DNA of 5,485 bases from Gemmatimonadota bacterium (GTDB taxonomy: Bacteria > Gemmatimonadota > Gemmatimonadetes > Gemmatimonadales > GWC2-71-9). The stretch covers positions 1-5,485 of the forward strand of contig QHVD01000240.1 of NCBI GenBank assembly GCA_003222235.1. Direction: 5' to 3'. Positions within the stretch are counted from its first letter, which is position 1, and every line of letters begins with the position of its first letter. The position numbers and the translations under genes were made by a program. Shown here in pieces: positions 1 through 5,434 of this stretch. The notes under the pieces are model-generated. The model did not search any database, was not told the origin of the DNA, and saw only the letters and a list, made by a program, of their open reading frames with translations.

Positions 1-137
1 CGGATCGAGGGTTGCCACCTGCCGGGGCACGTTGCTCGCCGCGGAGGCGAACGCGATCGCGGTGACCAGCGGGAGGATCAGGTTCGGCGCACCGTCGGCG
101 CGAGCGGGGGCCGCCTGCAGCAGCAGAGCTCTACCAC
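1..137 (-). CDS. possible N-terminal part of an unknown exported or membrane protein (cut by window edge)
   Basis: Reading leftwards from about position 130, one frame encodes a plausible hydrophobic stretch: ALLLQAAPARADG followed by APNLILPLVTAIAFASAA and NVPRQVATLDP, still open at base 1. It resembles a signal peptide or membrane segment ending near ARADG. No canonical start lies in this frame. A GTG at 137-135 has a GAGG five bases upstream (146-143), but it is one frame out and would need one extra base between about 125 and 134 to join. The same type of frame offset is seen in other small genes of this window. No family recognised. It could be chance, since the plus strand is also open here. 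Confidence 0.25.
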
Positions 138-472
138 GATGTCCTCAGGTTGCGGCACAGCGGGTCGCTCGTTCACATCATTACCACGCTAGCACGGGAT
201 CACCCCCGTAGCTCGCGCGTCCTCTGGGGAGAACGGAGCCAATAAACTTGGGAGTGCGTGACTTCTGACGGGGGAGAGGCAAGTGCGAGCAGACCCTGAC
301 CGCTCGGTCGCGCCAGGAGAGGCAACCAGCGATCCTGAACCCAACCTTCCCGTTAGGCGCAACGCCGCGCCAGCTGCTCTCCGCGAAAGCAGCCGTGCGG
401 CCCGACCTGAAGGGGCGTGCATGCGGACGGGGCATTGCCATTGAGGGAGCCCGACGCGACAGGAAGATCGCG
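138..472. other. intergenic stretch without a supportable gene
   Basis: Open frames on both strands here have compositions rich in Arg, Ser, Pro and Ala, typical of chance open frames in GC-rich DNA, with no recognisable domain. The only functional signal seen is a Shine-Dalgarno-like AGGAAG at 461-466, which belongs to the broken gene starting near 473. No convincing promoter, terminator or structured RNA was found. Confidence 0.5.
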
Positions 473-795
473 ATGGGGCAATGCCGTCCGCCCACTTGAC
501 CGACCTGCACATGATCGTGCTCTCGTGGATCAACTTCCACCCCGGCCACACCCCCGAGGACATCGCCAAGGGGATTCGGGCCGGAGCGACGGGGACGAAA
601 TCGCCAAGCTCTGTGCGGACCTCGCGGCGGCCGGGTTGATCGAGCCGACGACCTGGCCGCGAGGTGCCGAAGCGGGCACGGACCCCTCCCGGGGTAGGCC
701 GAAAAGGGCGGGAAAAGCCCCGTGCGGGGTTCCTGGTACAGGAGCCCAGGCGAACGGGCTGGATTACGGAAGAGAAGGGCTACAAACGGACCTGA
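473..795 (+). pseudogene. small winged-helix-like protein, reading frame broken
   Basis: Three consecutive segments read like one protein of about 107 aa but lie in shifting frames. From ATG 481 the frame gives MPSAHLTDLHMIVLSWINFH, then a HTPEDIAKGIRAG segment. The frame one base upstream then gives DGDEIAKLCADLAAAGLIEP. The first frame resumes with GFLVQEPRRTGWITEEKGYK and stops at TGA 793-795. The pattern of a hydrophobic helix, a P-E-D-I-A-K helix, an 'EIAKLCADLAAAGLIE' helix, a basic linker and a W-containing C-terminal strand resembles a winged helix-turn-helix module, so a DNA-binding role is possible but inferred only. AGGAAG at 461-466 sits six bases before ATG 473. That ATG joins the frame if one G is added to the G run at 475-478. 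A second added G in the G runs near 571-574 or 593-596 restores the next junction. This may be a real pseudogene or missing bases in the sequence. Confidence 0.45.
713..733 (-). terminator. weak hairpin followed by a T run on the minus strand
   Basis: On the minus strand the sequence reads GGAA, CCCCG, CA, CGGGG, then CTTTTCCC. The stem is five perfect G-C pairs with a two-base loop, followed by four T. It lies about 260 bases downstream of the second kinase gene and could end that transcript. The loop is too tight and the T run short, and the site overlaps the broken plus-strand gene, so this is a weak call. Confidence 0.2.
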
Positions 796-893
796 GCGCT
801 TTGCGCAATTCGATTCCACGAGCGATCGGGGGGTGGACGGTGACTCCGAATCAGTAGCTTAGCTAGCGGCGCCAACGGCACGGCGGACAGTAC

Positions 894-929
894 TCGCTCG
901 ATCTCGCCTAGCAGTGCGGGGATGCGGTC
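894..929 (-). repeat. 36-base segment resembling 3850-3885
   Basis: Read on the minus strand, this segment and the one at 3850-3885 match at 30 of 36 bases without gaps. Both can be translated to D-R-x-P-x-L-L-G-E-[I/M]-E-R, and four of the six differences fall at third codon positions, which suggests a shared coding motif. In this copy the frame continues with VLSAVPLAPLAKLLIRSH, without a recognisable start upstream. The rest of the 796-990 gap shows nothing else supportable. Confidence 0.3.
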
Positions 930-990
930 ACCTTCAGCCCTTCGTGACGCCGTCGAAGAGCGGGAACAGCACCGGAGGCCGCGAACGCGG

Positions 991-2232
991 TCACAACAGC
1001 CGAGCGAAGTGGTCGCGCAGTTGTTGCGGTGACATTCCGCCCGCTGCGGCCAGCTTGTTGACCCATTCCTCGTCGGAAAAATCGCTCTTCTCGAGGCGCA
1101 CCATGTAACGGCGCGCCACACGGTAGTCTTCACTCTGCGGGTCGACGGCGCGGCGGAGGCCTTTTCCGGTGGCGCGGTCCGCGCAGTCCGCCAAGGCAAT
1201 CGGACGGGGAGCGCCGTTCCGCATGGTGACCACTGCCGAATGGCCACCCGCGACGAGATGGCGTACCGCGGCGTAGCCCAGGTCACGCGCATACTCGGCT
1301 TCCATGGGCAGCGGGGGCGCACATCGCAGCTCATATCCAATGGTCTTGTCGACCACGCTTACCTTGATGCCGCGCCTTTCGAGACGGAGTGTGACTTCAT
1401 GGATCACCTTGCGGCCGAGATCCACCTCGGTGACACGGATGTTTCCCTGCGCATCGCGGTCGACGTCCTCCAGCTCGGCCACCTCCTTGGGATCAAAACG
1501 CTCCACCAGCGCCTCGCTGAGGATGGCCACGCCGTACGCTTTTCCCATAGCTCGGCGCTTGATGATGCTCCCTTCGACAATGTCGGCGACGTCAGCGAGC
1601 CTCGCGTACCCGGCGCCAAACTCCTCCGGAATGATGGTGCACGTGGCGCTGACGGCCTTGCCGATGCCCAGCGTCAGGTGGCCGGTGGGCCGTCCCATGG
1701 TCACGCCCAGGTACCAACGTCCGGAGGTGCGGGCGTCTTCCATGAGGTTCTTCACCAACTGCACCCCAACATGACGCGCGGTCTCGAACCCCAACGTCGG
1801 CACGTGGCTGGGAATGGCCAGGTCGTTGTCGATGCTCTTGGGTAGAAGGACCACCCTGATGCGCCCGCCGCTCTCCTGATCCACCGCCCACACGCTGCGC
1901 ACCAGGTCATCCCCGCCAATGGCCACCAGCGCATCGATGGCCAGCTTGCGCAGCGCATCCACTGCATTGCGAAGCAGGGCGGTGTCCGCCCCCACGTCTG
2001 TGCGGGAGGCTCCCAGGATCACACCGCCGGCGAGATGGGCTCGGCTCACCTCCTCGATGGTCATCTCGTGTTGTTCATCGGTGTAGCGCTGGGCCAGGAA
2101 GTGGAACCCGTCATGGAACCCGATGGGCGTGCATCCCAACTTCACGGCTTCGATCACCGCAGCGGCGATGGCGGCGTTGGTCCCGGGCGCCGGGCCGCCG
2201 CCCACCACGATACCAATGCGTTTCATCGCCAT
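991..2232 (-). CDS. phosphofructokinase-family protein, probably PPi-dependent type, diverged paralogue
   Basis: A 413-aa member of the PfkA/Pfp family, cytoplasmic, expected to phosphorylate fructose-6-phosphate to fructose-1,6-bisphosphate. Visible motifs are GGGPAPG (about 11-17, phosphoryl-donor loop), the LGASR arginine (77), GGDD (106-109), PKSIDND (131-137, catalytic Asp), TARHVG (151-156), MGR (179-181), IIKRR, SEAL (catalytic-type Glu 240) and GYELR (299-303). Asp109 and Lys132 occupy positions that are Gly in ATP-dependent enzymes, which is the known mark of PPi use. ATG 2232 is preferred because GGAG lies five bases upstream and the product then aligns end to end with its neighbour. 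A GTG at 2250 would give 419 aa and overlap the upstream stop. Oddities: GGDD is followed by Leu rather than Thr/Ser, and the Gly after Glu240 is Ala. It is about half identical to the upstream gene, collinear and ungapped through residue 300. It could be an active enzyme with altered specificity or a partner/regulatory subunit; catalysis is not assured. Confidence 0.9.
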   Translation of the reverse strand: MAMKRIGIVVGGGPAPGTNAAIAAAVIEAVKLGCTPIGFHDGFHFLAQRYTDEQHEMTIEEVSRAHLAGGVILGASRTDVGADTALLRNAVDALRKLAIDALVAIGGDDLVRSVWAVDQESGGRIRVVLLPKSIDNDLAIPSHVPTLGFETARHVGVQLVKNLMEDARTSGRWYLGVTMGRPTGHLTLGIGKAVSATCTIIPEEFGAGYARLADVADIVEGSIIKRRAMGKAYGVAILSEALVERFDPKEVAELEDVDRDAQGNIRVTEVDLGRKVIHEVTLRLERRGIKVSVVDKTIGYELRCAPPLPMEAEYARDLGYAAVRHLVAGGHSAVVTMRNGAPRPIALADCADRATGKGLRRAVDPQSEDYRVARRYMVRLEKSDFSDEEWVNKLAAAGGMSPQQLRDHFARLL

Positions 2233-2237
2233 GGCTG

Positions 2238-2241
2238 CTCC
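2238..2241 (-). promoter_or_regulatory. ribosome binding site deciding the start of the second kinase gene
   Basis: GGAG read on the minus strand lies five bases before ATG 2232 and inside the 14-base gap after the upstream kinase stop at 2249-2247. It supports ATG 2232 over the in-frame GTG 2250 (no ribosome site seen) and over ATG 2226, which would be 11 bases away. Confidence 0.6.
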
Positions 2242-2246
2242 ATGGA

Positions 2247-3491
2247 TCACGCGATCGGGCGCTCAAAGCGCGTGCGCAGCTGATCGCTGGTGAGATTTGC
2301 GGCCTCCGCTAGTTTCTCAACCCACGCGGGGTCACGAAAGTCCTCCGGTTCCAACCGCAGCATGTATTCGCGCGCCACGCGATAGCCGTCGCTCCCGATG
2401 TCCACGTGGCGTATACGCGTCCGGCCTGCCGCCGTGCGCATGTCCTCAAATCGAATCGGGACCATACGTCCGTGCTGGACCGACACCATGGCCCCGGTGC
2501 CACCCTCGACGAGGAACCGTACGGCGCTGTATCCCAGGTCTCGGCAGTAAGCCGCATCAAACGCAATGGGATCGGCGCAGCGCAGCTCGTACCCAATGTT
2601 CTTGTTGGTCACCGTCAGGCGGATGCCGCGCTCGCTGAAACGGCCCTGCACTTCCACCTTGATCTTGCGCGCCAGGTCCACCTCGGCAAGCCGGATGTGT
2701 CCGTGTTCGTCACGTTCCACGTCTTGCAGCTCGGCCAGCTCCGTGGGATCCAACTTTTCGATGAGTCCCTCCGCTATGACCACCACGCCATGGTGTTGTC
2801 CCTGCGCACGTCTCTTGATGATCGCCCCTTCGACAATGTCGCACATCGTGGCGAAGGGAATGGTGGAGGATGCGAACTCTTCGGCAATGATAGTGAGCGT
2901 TGCGCCCGCGGCCTTCCCGATCCCGAGTGCCAGGTGTCCTGCCTGGCGGCCCATGGCGACCACGATGTACCACCGCCGGGTGGACCGCCCGTCTTCGATG
3001 AGGTTGCGCACCAGCTCGGCGCCGACGTGACGGGCGGTCTGGAAGCCGAAGGTGGGGATGTGTTCCGGCAGGGGAAGGTCATTGTCGATGGTCTTGGGGA
3101 CATGGACGGTGCGAATGCGTCCCTGGGTGACCTGGGCGACGTGGCTGGACGAAAGCGCGGTGTCGTCGCCGCCGATGGTCGTCAAGTGTGTCACGCCGAG
3201 CTCGTCCAGCGATGAGATGACGGCGGCCATCGCCTCTTCGCTCTTGGCGGGATTGTCACGCCCGGTGCCCAGCACGGAGCCGCCGCTCAGATGAATGCGC
3301 GACACGTTGTCGATCGTGAGCTCACGCACGCGGGCGATGTCCCGGCGCATGAGGTGACGGAAGCCCTCCGGTACACCCACGACCTTGAAGCCAGAGTTGA
3401 TCGCCTCGATGGCAGCCGCGGAGATGACGGAATTGATGCCCGGCGCCGGTCCGCCTCCGACGAGGATTGCCAGCGTTCTTGAGGAGCCCAT
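2247..3491 (-). CDS. pfp: 6-phosphofructokinase, probably pyrophosphate-dependent (Pfp)
   Basis: A 414-aa cytoplasmic enzyme expected to catalyse the reversible reaction fructose-6-phosphate + PPi = fructose-1,6-bisphosphate + Pi in glycolysis/gluconeogenesis. Motifs in order: GGGPAPG (12-18), LGTGR with Arg78 (matching the donor-contacting Arg of E. coli PfkA), GGDDT (107-111), PKTIDND (132-138, catalytic Asp136), FGFQTARHVG (148-157), MGRQAGHLAL (180-189), IIKRR (224-228), AEG (Glu241) and GYELRCADP (300-308). Asp110 and Lys133 replace the two glycines that admit ATP in classical enzymes, so PPi dependence is the better prediction. This rests on established family knowledge and is not proven here. 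ATG 3491 is preferred because AAGGA sits nine bases upstream; an in-frame GTG at 3524 would add 11 unlikely residues. It is the first gene of a tandem pair, with the stop 14 bases before the next ATG, implying co-transcription and coupled translation. All key residues are intact, so this copy is likely the active one. No convincing promoter was recognised upstream. Confidence 0.93.
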   Translation of the reverse strand: MGSSRTLAILVGGGPAPGINSVISAAAIEAINSGFKVVGVPEGFRHLMRRDIARVRELTIDNVSRIHLSGGSVLGTGRDNPAKSEEAMAAVISSLDELGVTHLTTIGGDDTALSSSHVAQVTQGRIRTVHVPKTIDNDLPLPEHIPTFGFQTARHVGAELVRNLIEDGRSTRRWYIVVAMGRQAGHLALGIGKAAGATLTIIAEEFASSTIPFATMCDIVEGAIIKRRAQGQHHGVVVIAEGLIEKLDPTELAELQDVERDEHGHIRLAEVDLARKIKVEVQGRFSERGIRLTVTNKNIGYELRCADPIAFDAAYCRDLGYSAVRFLVEGGTGAMVSVQHGRMVPIRFEDMRTAAGRTRIRHVDIGSDGYRVAREYMLRLEPEDFRDPAWVEKLAEAANLTSDQLRTRFERPIA

Positions 3492-3500
3492 GAGCCGACG

Positions 3501-3505
3501 TCCTT
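3501..3505 (-). promoter_or_regulatory. ribosome binding site for the first kinase gene
   Basis: AAGGA on the minus strand lies nine bases before ATG 3491. It places the start there rather than at GTG 3524, and makes the two kinases nearly equal in length (414 and 413 aa). Confidence 0.55.
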
Positions 3506-3584
3506 CCGTGCGACCCCATACCACAGGCGGCCCGGCGACTCCGCATTGAGGGGACTACCGGCTACAGCGCGTCGGGGTGAGCGG

Positions 3585-3777
3585 CTAGGCGCGCTGGCTG
3601 TCTCTACCTCCAGGCGGAACGTTTCGGCGTGGAGCTCGGGAAGCTCTACGCCCGTGGCCCCAGCGAGCAGACCCCGAACGCAACACGTGAGCGGCGGCGA
3701 CACGAGCGTCACGAGGAAGCCCACCCCGCAGCGATCATGAGCAACACGGCGACGAGCGTCAGCAGGCGCCTCGCCAC
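3585..3777 (-). pseudogene. possible small membrane protein, frame broken
   Basis: From GTG 3777 the minus strand encodes a very hydrophobic start, ARRLLTLVAVLLMIAAG, then stops at 3711-3709. In the frame one base upstream the sequence continues with VGFLVTLVSPPLTCCVRGLL and then GVELPELHAETFRLEVETA. Adding one G to the G run at 3724-3727 (read on the minus strand) joins them into a two-segment membrane protein. A further shift would be needed to reach the TAG at 3587-3585; otherwise the frame runs on into the kinase gene. No ribosome site precedes GTG 3777. The family is not recognised. It lies directly before the kinase pair, so it may be a leader gene of that operon, or a chance open frame. 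Confidence 0.25.
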
Positions 3778-3792
3778 GGAGGCGTAGAGGGC

Positions 3793-3962
3793 TCAGGCTC
3801 GGCGCCCGCCAACCCGGCTCGCGATCCAGCGGTCGATGCCTTGGCGCTGGCGCTCCATCTCCCCGAGCAGTTCGGGGGTGCGGTCCACCTCGACCTCGGG
3901 CGCGGAACTGCTCTGAGGAGCGCGAGGAGGTGTTCGCGCGAATCTCGCTCGACCGTTGTGAC
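3793..3962 (-). pseudogene. possible small charged helical protein, frame broken
   Basis: One minus-strand frame gives VTTVERDSREHLLALLRAVP. The frame one base upstream gives EVEVDRTPELLGEMERQR followed by QGIDRWIASRVGGRRA and a TGA at 3795-3793. One C added to the C run of the proline codons between them would make a single protein of about 56 aa, predicted mostly helical and highly charged, with no signal peptide. No canonical start codon was found at the upstream end. A shorter alternative begins at an in-frame GTG with GAGG five bases before it and encodes 31 aa. The region includes the 36-base segment also seen at 894-929. No known family recognised. Confidence 0.3.
3850..3885 (-). repeat. 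36-base segment resembling 894-929
   Basis: Partner of the segment at 894-929: 30 of 36 bases match, in the same orientation. It encodes D-R-T-P-E-L-L-G-E-M-E-R within the possible helical protein, while the other copy encodes D-R-I-P-A-L-L-G-E-I-E-R. The two copies flank the kinase pair. Outside these 36 bases the similarity is not obvious. Confidence 0.3.
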
Positions 3963-3966
3963 CGAC

Positions 3967-4277
3967 TCAGCGCCCGTGCTTGTACCAGCCTCGGTGCTTG
4001 CCGTTGTCGTTTCGGATGTACGTACGGGACCGCCCGTAGGACGGAAAGTAGTGACGATCCTGGATCGTCACATGGTCGTGCTCGACCACATAGTGGTGTT
4101 CCACGTCGTAGTGGGGCCAAGGCCACCAGCCCCACACTGAGACTGACGGCTCCTCGACGACGACCGGCGGCTCGTACACACGACCTCGCCCGGAGGGACC
4201 GTGGCCGTGACCGCACAGCCGCTCAGGTACGCGACCAGTAGGCCGACAAGGCTGGCCCGCAGCAGGTGTCTTCTCAT
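3967..4277 (-). pseudogene. His/Tyr/Trp-rich small lipoprotein, apparent single-base frameshift
   Basis: ATG 4277 opens with MRRHLLRASLVGLLVAYLSG followed by Cys21: a clear lipoprotein signal with a basic start, a hydrophobic core and a YLSG-C lipobox, so the mature protein should be lipid-anchored in the envelope. AAGGG (4290-4286) lies eight bases upstream. After VTATVPPG the first frame degenerates. The frame one base upstream carries a coherent body (VYEPPVVVEEPSVSVWGWWP, then HHYVVEHDHVTIQDRHYFPS and RSRTYIRNDNGKHRGWYKHG) to TGA 3969-3967. One extra G in the short G run of the Pro-Gly codons restores a 103-aa protein. The body is rich in His, Tyr and Trp, which might suggest metal or surface binding, but no family is recognised. 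It is the last of four small envelope-type genes on this strand. Whether the shift is a sequence error or a true mutation cannot be told here. Confidence 0.6.
4051..4071. repeat. perfect inverted repeat, 10-base arms with one central base
   Basis: GTGACGATCC is followed by a single T and then GGATCGTCAC, its exact reverse complement. It lies inside the body of the lipoprotein gene, encoding part of H-V-T-I-Q-D-R-H-Y. The symmetry is that of a dimer-binding operator. No T run follows, and a one-base loop is too tight for a normal hairpin. It may simply reflect codon choice. Confidence 0.6.
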
Positions 4278-4381
4278 GGTCCTTTCCCTTGGGGACCGCC
4301 GGAGTCACGGACGCGGCCAATGCGCGATGCGCTCTGGCGGTCGCCGGCCGTCCCGTGTCGAGCGTAAGCCTCAGAAGGCTA

Positions 4382-4665
4382 CTACCAGTGTCGCCTGTGC
4401 CAGCCCCCGTGACGGCCCCACACCACGACCGAGCCGCCGTAGTATCCGGGTGGCCCATAGGCCACGACGGGCGGGTAGGGGTACGGGTAGTAGGCTGGGG
4501 GCAGAACGTAGGCAGGGGCCGGCACCACGACGGCTGGAGCCGGGGCCACGACGGCACCGAAGAAGGGGAGCCCGATCCCGAAGGAGAAGTGGACGCCAGG
4601 GCGAGACTTGGTGTCGCGAGCAGCGCCAGGGCCAGTATCCCGGTGGCAAGCGTTCGCTTCGTCAT
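4382..4665 (-). pseudogene. secreted Tyr/Pro-rich small protein, apparent single-base frameshift
   Basis: ATG 4665 starts a textbook signal peptide, MTKRTLATGILALALLATPS-LA, with cleavage likely after LALA or SLA. The first frame then becomes Ser/Pro-rich noise. The frame one base upstream holds a coherent body (PGVHFSFGIGLPFFGAVV, a Pro/Val/Ala stretch, PPAYYPYPYPPVVAYGPPGY, then VVVWGRHGGWHRRHW) ending at TAG 4384-4382. Adding one C to the C run of the codons after SLA gives a continuous 94-aa product. Low-complexity Tyr/Pro repeats and a basic, His/Trp-rich tail suggest a periplasmic or surface protein, and no domain is recognised. It resembles the next upstream gene in layout and length (also 94 aa) but not closely in sequence. 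The ribosome site is weak (GGGG immediately before the ATG). Confidence 0.6.
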
Positions 4666-4825
4666 GGCCCCGTAACACACGAAGCGGGCGCGGATGTTGC
4701 GGGCTGGAAAGCCGCACCCTGAACGGTCCGCGTGGCGACGACGCCGAGCCGGGATGCCGCATCGGCGGTGACGAGGAGGCGGGCCTCGGCCGGGGGGCGG
4801 ACGGGGTGGCGGCCCGGGTGCCCGA

Positions 4826-5110
4826 CTACTGCCAGCTATCGCGGCCGGGGAAGGTGTAGCTGGTGATGCTCTCGTCCCGCCCGACGAAGACGTGTCCGTA
4901 GATGCCGCCCCGGCCGAAGCCAAGGCTCGGTGCCGGGGGAAGCGGGTATGGGTAGTACGGGTACGCGGGGTAGCCGTAGGCCGGGTACGGATAGCCTGGA
5001 ACCACAGCCGCTCCGGCGAAGAAGGCGGGCGCCCGGAAGTACAGGCATCGTTGAGCGAGGGCTGGTCGGGTGAGCACGACGGTCCCGAGGCCGATCATGA
5101 GGGTCTTCAT
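4826..5110 (-). CDS. secreted Tyr/Pro-rich small protein of unknown function
   Basis: A 94-aa protein beginning MKTLMIGLGTVVLTRPALA, a signal-peptide-like start with an ALA cleavage site before Gln20. The core contains an unusual Arg15. The mature part has FRAPAFFAGAAVVPGYP, then short Tyr/Pro repeats built from PYPAYGYPAYPYYPYP (about 41-56), and a conserved-looking tail GRGGIYGHVFVGRDESITSY ending in DSWQ. ATG 5110 is well supported by AGGAG six bases upstream, whereas the longer open frame upstream is Arg-rich and has no such site. Tyr/Pro-rich low-complexity secreted proteins occur widely in GC-rich bacteria, and their functions are mostly unknown. It sits between the small membrane peptide and the second Tyr/Pro-rich protein on the same strand. 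The gap of 160 bases to the next gene makes one transcript possible but not certain. Confidence 0.7.
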   Translation of the reverse strand: MKTLMIGLGTVVLTRPALAQRCLYFRAPAFFAGAAVVPGYPYPAYGYPAYPYYPYPLPPAPSLGFGRGGIYGHVFVGRDESITSYTFPGRDSWQ

Positions 5111-5116
5111 CTCTCT

Positions 5117-5121
5117 CTCCT
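5117..5121 (-). promoter_or_regulatory. ribosome binding site of the 94-aa secreted protein
   Basis: AGGAG on the minus strand is followed by AGAGAG and then ATG 5110. The six-base spacing is near ideal and fixes the start. No clear promoter was recognised in the remaining 130 bases up to the preceding gene. Confidence 0.65.
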
Positions 5122-5250
5122 GCGGCTCCAACACCGAGACGAGCCGGCAGTTGCTTTGCGACCCGCGAACCTTCCGGCCGCTCCTACCGGCCCGTACTCC
5201 AGGGCGATCACGTGGGGGAGGGCGGTCCCGCCGGGAGCACGAGATGGTTT

Positions 5251-5421
5251 TCAGGGTCGGTGAAGCCGCTCGCGAAGTAGGCGGAACCCCCAGCCTGCCA
5301 GGACCCAGGGCGTGAGCACGAGGACAAGGAGCCATCCCAGCGGCACGATGATCCACCACCACACCATGACGAGAACAACCAAGGCGTCCTCTGCGACAGC
5401 GGCCACGTCCGTCGCGTTCAC
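5251..5421 (-). CDS. small membrane protein of unknown function
   Basis: A 56-aa product from GTG 5421: an acidic N-terminal stretch (NATDVAAVAED), then about 34 hydrophobic residues including VMVWWWIIVPLG and WLLVLVLTPWVLAGWGF, and a basic tail RLLRERLHRP. Under the positive-inside rule the C-terminus should be cytoplasmic. A proline in the middle allows either one long transmembrane helix or a short hairpin of two. GTG 5421 is chosen because GGGAGG lies seven bases upstream; an in-frame GTG at 5460 would give 69 aa with a less natural start. Family not recognised. It is the most upstream gene in this run of minus-strand envelope genes. Positions 5422-5485 hold only its ribosome site and nothing else recognised. 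Confidence 0.6.
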   Translation of the reverse strand: MNATDVAAVAEDALVVLVMVWWWIIVPLGWLLVLVLTPWVLAGWGFRLLRERLHRP

Positions 5422-5428
5422 GTTGACG

Positions 5429-5434
5429 CCTCCC
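5429..5434 (-). promoter_or_regulatory. ribosome binding site of the small membrane protein
   Basis: GGGAGG on the minus strand lies seven bases before GTG 5421. It is the strongest ribosome site near this gene and decides the non-ATG start. Confidence 0.55.

Noticed and set aside
181..819. A 212-aa open frame on the minus strand
   Set aside because: Low-complexity Arg/Pro/Ser composition typical of chance open frames in GC-rich DNA, with no domain.
1240..1845. Long plus-strand open frames opposite the kinase genes (also 2406-3215)
   Set aside because: They are antisense to strongly conserved kinase sequence and have no ribosome site or recognisable domain.
3585..3700. Resemblance of GVELPELHAETFRLEVE to the start of chalcone-isomerase-like domains
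   Set aside because: Fewer than 20 residues, no further domain sequence follows, and the frame itself is uncertain.
4023..4038. TACGGG-ACCG-CCCGTA hairpin inside the lipoprotein gene
   Set aside because: Six-base stems of this kind are common in GC-rich coding DNA, and nothing else supports a function.
3287..4216. A 309-aa open frame on the minus strand
   Set aside because: Arg/Ser-rich noise that overlaps the lipoprotein and the first kinase gene; only a short central part was kept as a possible membrane protein.
4367..4380. AGCCT-CAGA-AGGCT hairpin just after the stop of the second Tyr/Pro-rich gene
   Set aside because: Only five pairs and no T run on either strand; too weak for a terminator call.
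4140..4660. Programmed -1 frameshifting as an explanation for the signal-peptide/body frame switches
   Set aside because: No X-XXY-YYZ slippery heptamer or following stable structure was found at either junction; missing bases explain the pattern more simply.
3967..4923. A 318-aa open frame on the minus strand
   Set aside because: Only its last third (lipoprotein body) and a short internal signal peptide look like protein; the rest is Pro/Ser/Arg-rich and crosses two better-supported genes in other frames.
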